The translations under genes were made by a program, and so were the position numbers. The notes beneath the pieces were generated by a model, which worked only from the letters and a program-made list of their open reading frames with translations, had not been told where the DNA came from and made no database searches. From assembly GCA_965178125.1 (NCBI GenBank), contig OZ237748.1:434001-498000 (forward strand): 64,000 bases of DNA, read 5' to 3'. Shown one piece after another: positions 50,901 through 59,682 of the stretch. The first letter of the stretch is position 1; each line of letters starts with the position of its first letter. This DNA comes from Bilabrum cf. latius (Eukaryota; Bigyra: Bicosoecida; Bigyra; Bicosoecida).

Positions 50901-53900
50901 AGCAACCTCCGCTGTCGCTGCAAGCTCCTTGAGAGAGCTGGCTGACAGGCGAGCACCGGTCGAGACTGCCCGATGAAGCTGATGGCCGTCCATTTGGGCC
51001 GGGCCTCCCCCCTCATTTCCTGCCTTTGGTCTTGCCTGCACTAAGAGAAGAGGTAGCAGCAGACGGAGCAAATCCCGAAGGGTGCAAGTCTTGAAGACAC
51101 GCAATAGGGGGATGCAGGCGAAATGGCATTGCTGCCGTCACCGTGGATCGCGATGGGCCGGACGCGCAAGCAAGAGCATCAGCAAGCGTGTTAGCCTCGC
51201 GAGACAACCAGGCAGGCAGTAGGCCAGGCACAGCAAGGCGCTGAACCTCTTTGAAAATGAGGAACAGCGCTTCATTCAGTTGCCGCGACGAAGAACTTCG
51301 CTTTGCAACTGCCCCAGCGAGGGCTCCACTATCACCAATCCAAACAGCGCCGGTGGCACCGTGGGTGGTATGAGAGCAGAACAACAAGGCCATGTACAGT
51401 CCGACCGCCTCGCGAAGTGTACTAGATGATGCTGCTAGAGCCGAACCAGGCGAGAAGTCTACAGCCAACGCGAGAGGCTTGACAACGTGCCGTGGTCGCT
51501 CAATGATAGCCGCAGCGCCTGACTCCCCCGCGTCAGACGTGATGATGATGAGGTCGTCCCAGAACCGTGGCGCCTGCAGAGGACAACAGGTAGGAGAACA
51601 TCAAGCAGTGGGAATCACCTCCTATGGAGTTGCCCCTGCCTGTCTTCCCAGTGTGTATTGCCACATAATGACAATTATTACTGAGAATATCGGGGCACAG
51701 CTGTAGAACACAGGTGCCACCGAAATTCCGAACAAGTGAGAGCCTCACATCTGCGCTCGGACTTGCGACCAATACTACACAATCTCTCCGATCTAAATCA
51801 CTTCGTAACGTGCCTCCGTACCTACGGCACACAACTGACGGTACCATTGATACCTGCATGAGCGGAAAGTGCCCGCGCGAAGCGCGGTCGTCGGCCCATT
51901 ACATAAGGTCTTGCCTCGCTTTTTGCCTTGTCCTACTTCTTCGAATGTTTAGTCGATCCAATATCGAAGGAGCACGCAATGATTCTAAAGTGACCCTCGA
52001 GGGAAGGCTCTGCCAGCGAGGTGGACTTAATGCTAGATCTTGCTGATGCATTCGTTGCAGAGTGCTTCACACGGCGCAGCTTCAGAACGATACCGGATCG
52101 ATACTCCAGTGACTCGCAATCACTGCTACTTGCATGCAGTGATTCCATACCAGCCCGTGGAGCTGCAGCAGCGAAGCCAAGAGCTGACTGTCTACTGCTT
52201 ATATCGTCCAGTAGTTCCATGCCAGAACTTGGTCTTTCAGCGGAAAGACCAGCTGATGCACGACAACTACTTCGTGAGGGCACTGCTTCCATGCCAGTGC
52301 TCGCAGCAGTACCGTAGCCCACTGATGCCTTCCTACCGCTGCCTGCATCCAGTTCTTCCATGCCAGCGCTGGAAGCAGAACCGTAGCCCAGTGCTGCCTT
52401 CCTACCGCTGCCTGCATCCAGTGCTTCCATGCCAGCGCTGGAAGCAGAACCGTAGCCTAGTGCTGCGTTCCTACCGCTGCCTGCATCCAGTGCTTCCATG
52501 CCAGCGCTGGAAGCAGAACCGTAGCCTAGTGCTGCGTTCCTACCGCTACTTGCATCCAGTGCTTCCATGCCAGCGCTGGAAGCCGAACCGTAGCCTAGTG
52601 CTGCGTTCCTACCGCTGCCTGCATCCAGTGCTTCCATACCAGCCCGTGGAGCTGCAGCAGCGAAGCCAAGAGCTGACTGTCTACTGCTTATATCGTCCAG
52701 TAGTTCCATGCCAGAACTTGGTCTTTCAGCGGAAAGACCAGCTGATGCACGACAACTACTTCGTGAGGGCACTGCTTCCATGCCAGTGCTCGCAGCAGTA
52801 CCGTAGCCTAGTGCTGCGTTCCTACCGCTGCCTGCATCCAGTGCTTCCATGCCAGCGCTGGAAGCAGAACCGTAGCCCAGTGATGCCTTCCTACCGCTGC
52901 CTGCATCCAGTGCTTCCATGCCAGCGCTGGAAGCAGAACCGTAGCCCAGTGATGCCTTCCTACCGCTGCCTGCATCCAGTGCTTCCATGCCAGCGCTGGA
53001 AGCAGAACCGTAGCCTAGTGCTGCGTTCCTACCGCTGCCTGCATCCAGTGCTTCCATGCTAGCGCTGGAAGCAGAACCGTAGCCTATTGCTGCGTTCCTA
53101 CCGCTGCCTGCATCCAGTGCTTCCATGCCAGCGCTGGAAGCAGAACCGTAGCCCACTGATGCCTTCCTACCGCTGCTTGCATCCAGTGCTTCCATGCCAG
53201 CGCTGGAAGCAGAACCGTAGCCCAGTGATGCCTTCCTACCGCTGCCTGCATCCAGTGCTTCCATGCCAGCGCTGGAAGCAGAACCGTAGCCTAGTGCTGC
53301 GTTCCTACCGCTGCCTGCATCCAGTGCTTCCATGCCAGCGCTGGAAGCAGAACCGTAGCCTACTGATGCCTTCCTACCGCTGCCTGCATCCAGTGCTTCC
53401 ATGCCAGCGCTGGAAGCAGAACCGTAGCCTAGTGCTGCGTTCCTACCGCTGCTTGCATCCAGTGCTTCCATGCTAGCGCTGGAAGCAGAACCGTAGCCTA
53501 TTGCTGCGTTCCTACCGCTGCCTGCATCCAGTGCTTCCATGCCAGCGCTGGAAGCAGAACCGTAGCCCAGTGATGCCTTCCTACCGCTGCCTGCATCCAG
53601 TGCTTCCATGCCAGCGCTGGAAGCAGAACCGTAGCCCAGTGATGCCTTCCTACCGCTGCCTGCATCCAGTGCTTCCATGCCAGCGCTGGAAGCAGAACCG
53701 TAGCCTAGTGCTGCGTTCCTACCGCTGCCTGCATCCAGTGCTTCCATGCCAGCGCTGGAAGCAGAACCGTAGCCTAGTGCTGCGTTCCTACCGCTGCTTG
53801 CATCCAGTGCTTCCGTGCCAGCGCTGGAAGCCGAACCGTAGCCTAGTGCTGCGTTCCTACCGCTACTTGCATCCAGTGCTTCCATGCCAGCGCTGGAAGC

Positions 53901-56900
53901 AGAACCGTAGCCTAGTGCTGCCTTCCTACCGCTGCTTGCATCCAGTGCTTCCATGCCAGCGCTGGAAGCAGAACCGTAGCCTAGTGCTGCGTTCCTACCG
54001 CTGCCTGCATCCAGTGCTTCCATGCCAGCGCTGGAAGCCGAACCGTAGCCTAGTGCTGCGTTCCTACCGCTGCCTGCATCCAGTGCTTCCATGCCAGCGC
54101 TGGAAGCAGAACCGTAGCCTAGTGCTGCGTTCCTACCGCTGCCTGCATCCAGTGCTTCCATGCCAGCGCTGGAAGCAGAACCGTAGCCTAGTGCTGCGTT
54201 CCTACCGCTGCCTGCATCCAGTGCTTCCATGCCAGCGCTGGAAGCCGAACCGTAGCCTAGTGCTGCGTTCCTACCGCTGCTTGCATCCAGTGCTTCCATG
54301 CCAGCGCTGGAAGCAGAACCGTAGCCTAGTGCTGCGTTCCTACCGCTGCCTGCATCCAGTGCTTCCATGCCAGTGCTCGCAGCAGTACCGTAGCCTAGTG
54401 CTGCGGTCCTACCGCTGCTTGCATCCAGTGCTTCCATGCCAGCGCTGGAAGCCGAACCGTAGCCTAGTGCTGCGTTCCTACCGCTGCCTGCATCCAGTGC
54501 TTCCATGCCAGCGCTGGAAGCCGAACCGTAGCCTAGTGCTGCGTTCCTACCGCTGCCTGCATCCAGTGCTTCCATGCCAGCGCTGGAAGCAGAACCGTAG
54601 CCCAGTGATGCCTTCCTACCGCTGCCTGCATCCAGTGCTTCCATGCCAGCGCTGGAAGCCGAACCGTAGCCTAGTGCTGCGTTCCTACCGCTGCTTGCAT
54701 CCAGTGCTTCCATGCCAGCGCTGGAAGCCGAACCGTAGCCTAGTGCTGCCTTCCTACCGCTGCCTGCATCCAGTGCTTCCATGCCAGCGCTGGAAACAGA
54801 ACCGTAGCCCAGTGATGCCTTCCTACCGCTGCCTGCATCCAGTGCTTCCATGCCAGCGCTGGAAGCCGAACCGTAGCCTAGTGCTGCGTTCCTACCGCTG
54901 CCTGCATCCAGTGCTGGTCTGCCTGCACGCGCTGATTGAATCGCGTTGAGACGGCTGTCACTGAAGTCACTTATCAGTTTCGCAGTACGGTGCAAAGTAT
55001 TAGGCTACAGCGAGTTCACGACAGCTTCAGCTCTTTGACGAAGTACACGTTCTACGTTGTGAAGAGGACGAACTGGGGTCGACAGCCTTTCCAGGTCAAG
55101 CACGGTATATTCGGGTGTAGCGGATTCCTTTGATCGCTGTAGTACTGCAGTGTGTGACAATTGGCCTGACTTGTCTGGTCCTTTTGACGGTCGCGGACCC
55201 TCAACTTCCGGTGAGCCTGTCTGCTACAGTACCCCAGACGAAGCCGAATGTTGAAAGTCGTCTGCATAAGAAGATCTATGGGGCCCTTCCGGTGCCAATG
55301 ATGCAGAGGCGGAAGGAGCACTACCATCTCCAACACATTGCGGAGTAGACGAAGCTTCGATACCATCGTCGTCATCGCTGTCGAACGTAGGACCACTTAT
55401 GACACAGGAAGAAGCAATTCTCTCAAAGTGAACCTTGCTTGCTCGAAAGTGATCCATACTGTATCCCTCGTGTAACAGAGCACTGCCTACATCCTTTTGC
55501 AGCTCTAGCGACAGCTTACTAAACTCAGACGTGATCAATTGAAGCAGGTTTTTCTCGCCGAGTCTGTCGCTATGACTATCCACAAACTACTACAAACGAG
55601 ATCGATATGGTAGCCCCTTGTAACCGCAGCAGTACACTAAGGCCCGAATCAAACGCTATGGACGGATGCCGTGTTCGTCCTTGTTCAGCCTCGTATCAGT
55701 GAGCCTACTCATCATGACACCCATCTGTGCGTCTGCATACAGAGCGTCGCGCTGAAGCTGCTTCCTCAGCGATGACGAAAGCTTTGCACCAGACACCATG
55801 GAACCAAGAACGGCTTGCTCGTCTTTCCTACTGTGGTGTACGTTTGACCCTACCAGATGGTGCGTCGCATCGCAACGTAGTGACTGCGACATGCTTCCCT
55901 GTATTTTTGCGTGTGGCTAGAGGCTAGTCGGATTCAGTGTTAGCCTGCTTCTGATAGAGCACGATACCATCTGCACGGCGCATAGCTCGGCTGGTGTCAG
56001 GCCTTTCAAGGGAGCGGGTGTTGCAACTCGATATCTCACTGCACGGCCTGCATCGTGCACCAGCTGCGCTGCAATCTTCCGGGCCTCGGACACCACTGGA
56101 TCTGAATCGTGAGCAGGAATACCGCCATTGTCTTCGCAATATGTGACGACGGCTTTGATTGCCTCCACGCACGCTTTGTGGGAGCATGTTCCTACAAAAT
56201 ACCGCGCAGAAAATTCTCTTCTGTCTGGTACTGCCATGGCTTCGAGTCTGCCGGCAAGCCTGCTGGATGATCGTCCAACTTGCACTGGCCTCTTGTTCTT
56301 TCCCCACTGAGAGGCACTCGGAGTGTGCAGCAGTGGCCCCACGACATCTCTCGCGAGCATGCCATGGCCCCTGGAGAGGATGGGGAAGGGATCTACCCCG
56401 AGGATGCGAGGATGTCCGTCAGCCCGAGGTTCAAGCATCTTCTGCTCAAATGTCTGTCCATAGAACTCCCAAGCAGGCAGCAGTTGTTCCCGGATTTGCT
56501 CGCTCGGCTCACCAATCCTTGTGTCGGTGACTGGTCTTTGCTTGAAGAAAGCTTCACTGATTGGCTGGAACACGCTGGTTCTCCAATCTCGTAACTGTCC
56601 GCAGCTGACGCAATGGCCAAGACGTTGTCCAGCGGCAAGGTCCCCCCGCCACACGTCAAGCATTGGGCTACGTAGTTGACCATCAATTGCTCTGCAAGGG
56701 ACGTGCACGTAAGCTTTTTGTCCATCATGCTGAAAAGTCTTCACCTGCATAGGGGCGAGTGACAGGAATCTCTCCGTCATGCTGAGTAGCAAGTGCTCCC
56801 ACCCACCCGCCGACTTCAGGATCTCCAATGCATTGACTGTCTGTTGTGCCAGATCTGTAAACTGGTGCCCGCAGTGCTTCATGACTTTGCGAACTCGATT

Positions 56901-57831
56901 TAAAACAGCGTGTCGACCGATGAATGGCCTCTCGTGCTGAGGCAACCCTTCGCCAAGTTCCTGGAATGGGAACACGTACCGTGCCATCAAGCGAAGCAGA
57001 TGAGAGTCCCAAGCGTGTGGGCCAGAATCGAGTAGAATCTCCCTAAAAACAGTGTGTAGCCAGTCCTTGTTTTTGTCTCTACTGCGTTTCAGCGTGATTG
57101 CGCCCAATCGAATCAAATTTGGGTTGTCAATCAAACGACGTGCGAGAATTTGCAGTCTCGAGCCCTTGATCTGGCCGGTTGTGTTGTCGAAGTGGGTCTG
57201 GAGCAATTTTGCTAACCTCTCAGCTTCGAAGCAAGTACAATCATGAATAGCAGTCTTGCCCTCTGATTCTATACCCTCTGCATTATTGGAGGTAGAATCA
57301 CCGTTCTCACTACCTATGTGAGCAGTGCCTGTGAAGGTCTAGTAGGAAAGGCTGGATCACTTGCAGAACTCTTTGTGCAATATGATGATTGGCAAGAAGG
57401 TCGTACATGATAGGGGTAGTGGTTGTCTCACTGCCGGAGCTGCACCTTGAACAGCTTTTCCATGCCGCTTGCATGTCTTCGCCGAGCATGCACGAGGCAA
57501 CCACTGGATCTGGTCCCATTTTTTCGATGAGCAACTCTTGAAATCGTTTCAAGCGCGGTGGTGTAGCTTCTCGCTACGGCACTATAGCTGCTTCCTCTGC
57601 TACGTTGCCAGGAGATGGCTGTGGCGGTAGAGAAGCATCGGGCTGGGCAGTATCTCGCCCTAATGCAGTTCGTGCTGATCTGGAGACTGCGCTGGCGAGG
57701 CTACTGTCGGTAGATCTAGTGCGTCCACTGCTAGTGCCGAAAAAATCAGCACGCTCCATTGACTGCCTGGAACCGCGTGATTTTGCCATAGCCTGACCTT
57801 TCCGCACTGCTTTCTATGACCTCTTCGGCAT
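38955..57831 (-). CDS. Giant Helitron-type protein (Rep HUH, Pif1 helicase, Ulp1-like protease), interrupted by a YR element
   Basis: Rolling-circle transposase-helicase. From ATG 57831 (MPKRSQKAVRKG) to TGA 38955-38957, minus the insertion 48485-51841, about 5,170 codons. I located at least 49 in-frame TAG and no in-frame TAA or TGA, except one apparent frameshift at 57310-57357. N-to-C order: Cys-containing N region (CVSCGQLRDW); 23-residue repeat block (54.9-52.1 kb); Rep with GCPKTFLTITVSETW, VEAQSRGALHSHALGW (HUH near 47290) and two-tyrosine SYISMYVSK; RVVGAQELVAQLLG; helicase with LNEE-TAG-R, AGSGKSF (near 43090), IIIDEAFF, WAGDAGQMPAI, GSTVHASQGLTL and VAASRV; C-terminal Ulp1/C48-like LNNR.ELW, HYVCAQVV, LYVQDSYG and STNCGLHSVL with the catalytic Cys. 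Termini not identified. Confidence 0.88.
48485..48772 (-). repeat. Split direct repeat B2 of the nested YR element
   Basis: 288 bp, same length as the B copies at 21296 and 21957 and keeping the hairpin series. One stem differs: the AGACAC/GTGTCT arm has a single substitution. Confidence 0.88.
48901..49145 (-). repeat. Split direct repeat A2 of the nested YR element
   Basis: 245 bp, matches 51597-51841. Abuts B1 as GATAGATC-CCGTCAG when read on the minus strand. Confidence 0.88.
49146..49433 (-). repeat. Split direct repeat B1 of the nested YR element
   Basis: 288 bp, nearly identical to 48485-48772, preceded on the minus strand by the iterated GGGAGTTTG region (49434-49830). Confidence 0.88.
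49905..50993 (-). CDS. DIRS-type tyrosine recombinase
   Basis: Frame to TAA 49905-49907 with in-frame TAG at 50670, 50307, 50100 and 49998; 362 residues from ATG 50993. The N part has a SAM-like core-binding region (LAASTWDHYRATQEQW). The catalytic part shows GMLRGSEC (first Arg), LTAHSLRHGAAT (H-x-x-R) and LGRWASDAYRDYL (Trp and nucleophilic Tyr). It resolves and inserts circular DNA of the element. It overlaps the end of the RNase H frame by some tens of bases if the frame starts upstream of 50993. The catalytic set is complete, so it may still act in trans on the other copies. Confidence 0.85.
51013..51595 (-). CDS. DIRS-type RNase H domain, 5'-truncated
   Basis: Minus frame open from the A1 boundary to TGA 51013-51015. 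Motifs: DDLIIITSDAGESG (first Asp), SSTLREAVGLYMALL (Glu), VWIGDSGALAG (Asp), PAWLSREANTLADALA (last Asp). The RT that should precede it is missing. Degrades RNA in RNA-DNA hybrids during element replication. Confidence 0.8.
51597..51841 (-). repeat. Split direct repeat A1 of the nested YR element
   Basis: 245 bp; the left end CCGTCAGTTG faces the Helitron frame at 51842. Confidence 0.88.
52140..54925 (-). repeat. 69-bp coding repeat block in the Helitron ORF
   Basis: About 36 units of 23 residues (ALDAGSGRNAALGYGSASSAGME and variants with S/K/V changes), interrupted twice by the same 46-residue segment starting EAVPSRSSCRASAGL. All in the Helitron frame with no stop. Gly/Ser/Ala-rich and probably disordered or fibrous. 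Period 69 bp (three-fold), so copy number can vary without loss of frame. Confidence 0.9.
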
Positions 57832-58397
57832 TGCAGACGGCCTCCGTAAATCAGCTTTCTTTTCCTGCGAGAATTGGTGCGATGAAAGAAGCCGTGCCCT
57901 TGTACCGAGTCGTTTAGTACACGTTGTTCAGCTGCGTCGCAAAATTTCAACCATTTCCAGTCCATACTTACGATCTAGATAGTCTTAAAATTCCCAAGCT
58001 GAGTAAATGCTGGTATGTAACCTTGATTGGGTGCGCAGAGCGCAAGTTCCGAGATGTGAAAAACGATTGGAATCGAGGATCGGATCATTTGTCGCCGCGG
58101 CGGAACATTATGAGCCAGTGGTAACCGATGCTAGCATGGCTTTGCAGAGCTGCGCAGGTGTACGATTTTCAGTACACCTCTGTCTAGCCATACCTAGCAG
58201 CCGTGACCATCCCAGCGCGCCCCGATTAGCGGCCACGCATGAGACGACGCTGCACCTCACCGCACCTCACTGCTCGTCTGGTCGCCGTCTCCTCCTGGCC
58301 CGACTGTGCGTCTTCCCCTTGCCCAGCTCACCGTCCACCAGTGCCTAGCTGCCGTAAGCGCCCCCGACAGCGGCCACGCATGAGACGACGCTGCACC
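57832..58397. other. 5' flank of the Helitron ORF
   Basis: No gene supported. Contains the start of the 58.2-kb GC-rich repeats. The Helitron 5' terminus should lie here or beyond but I cannot place it. Confidence 0.4.
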
Positions 58398-58680
58398 TCA
58401 CCGCACCTCACTGCTCCTCTGGTCGCCGTCTCCTCCTGGCCCGACTGTGCGTCTTGCCGTTGCCGTCTGCTCGCCGTCCTCTCCTGAACCGGCTTGCCGT
58501 CCACCAGTGCCTAGCTGCCGTGAGGAGTCCGGCGCGCACTCGACAGCGGCCACGCATGAGACGACGCTGCAATGCGCTGTACTGCACCTCACGGGCCGTC
58601 TGCTCGCCGTCCTCTCCTGACCCGGAGCACCGTCCACGAATGCCTAGCTGCCGTGAGGAGTCCGGCGGGCACTGGAAAGC
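58222..58680 (+). repeat. Imperfect GC-rich tandem repeat, three units
   Basis: GGCCACGCATGAGACGACGC recurs at about 58229, 58374 and 58549 with shared CACCTCACCG and GTCTGCTCGCCGTC blocks; unit lengths about 145-175 bp. Confidence 0.75.
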
Positions 58681-59045
58681 GCGCACCTGTAGAAGAGGTT
58701 GGGGTCGAAGCTTGTTCGCCAATAGTCACCTCGTAGATCAACATCTTGGCATTGTCTGACTGTATCAGACAACATCATCCCGCCGAATGGAGGCTGATGT
58801 TTTGCTCTCAATAGAGGACGAGATGGTTGCTTGGCGTGTTCATCATGGTTGGACGGCGACGCTGTTGATTTTTGGCCTACGTTGAGGAAGGCACTTCTGG
58901 TAGGCTTTGGAATGTACACGTTTACGTAAACAGGTACTGGCGACGACTTGCAAAACAGCAAATCTGCGCCTCTGGCAGCATTATGGTCTGGCTGCAAGGT
59001 TTGAGACACCTCAGAGATAGGGAAGATAACAGCTCGAAGAGACAA
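58398..59045 (-). CDS. Unassigned ORF
   Basis: Minus frame to TGA 58398-58400 through one TAG at 58644. Contains PVPVYVNVYIPKPTRSAF and LRGDYWRTSFDPNLFYRC, with a repetitive C terminus formed by the 58.2-kb repeats. No clear ATG at the upstream end; the first Met pair (MMLSDTVRQ) is internal. No family recognised. It could be a 5' exon on the Helitron strand. Confidence 0.3.
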
Positions 59046-59682
59046 ATATTCAGCGAATACGAAACTGTTAATTAGAACACTCTTACTGTGCTTGTTATCA
59101 TGCCGTGTAGAGTACTACAGCAGCAGCGCAAACTACTTTCTCAGATCAAGGCAGGTACCCAGAGAAATTCAAGCCAAAGCGATATAGCACTCTTCAGCTA
59201 GTGCTATAGAATCGATATTGATCTTATCTGTTAAGCGAGTCAGTCGCAAGACGCTATGATTGAAGTCAAATAGTAGGTTCGCTGCTGGACCTTACTGGGA
59301 AGTACTCTGATGATCGGATCAGCCTGCAGCCACACAGATTTTCCGGGCGGGAGAATCGTAAAGGCTTTTTCCCTAGTACATGCACTGACTTAAAGACACC
59401 AGATTTCTTCCTCATTTTACAATTAGGAACTTTTGTACTGGCAAATTTTTGAGATATGCTCTCAATATGTCTGTGGCCCGAAAGGTTCGCTGGAGGTGGC
59501 CGTCGGCGTCATGATTTTCGATTCGTGCTCGTTGCCTGAAACCTCGATTTAGAAACAGCCAGCGGCAAACGATTCTACTAAGATAGACAAAGATAGTCCG
59601 GGGGCTCCGGGTGGGGCCCCGCGGGGCAGAAAGGTTCGAAATCAAAACCCCCTGAGGGCGAACTATAGTACTAGTTCGTTTC
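59046..59682. other. AT-richer spacer
   Basis: No gene, repeat or RNA I can support. Separates the Helitron side from the 1311-bp array. Confidence 0.4.

Larger units (their letters stand above)
48485..51841 (-). mobile_element. RT-less YR retroelement with split direct repeats, nested in the Helitron ORF
   Basis: Minus-strand order A1 (51841-51597), RNase H, YR, shared 3' region (49830-49434), B1 (49433-49146), A2 (49145-48901), 128-bp linker, B2 (48772-48485). This is the A1-ORF-B1-A2-B2 layout known for PAT/Ngaro-type DIRS elements. The Helitron frame is open up to both junctions (GGTA on the left, GCATTCAG on the right), and cutting the element out leaves it in frame. Only the left junction keeps the CCG core. 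RT sequence is missing: A1 is followed at once by the start of RNase H, so the copy is internally deleted. Confidence 0.88.

Noticed and set aside
52040-54949. Long plus-strand frames of up to 482 codons with Arg/Trp/Cys-rich repeats
   Set aside because: They are antisense shadows of the 69-bp Helitron repeat, which is in frame with Helitron domains on the minus strand.
38955-57831. Treating the many TAG-broken frames as decayed pseudogenes
   Set aside because: Only TAG interrupts. TGA and TAA are absent inside the frames and appear at their ends, and TAG falls at invariant Gln positions in unrelated families.
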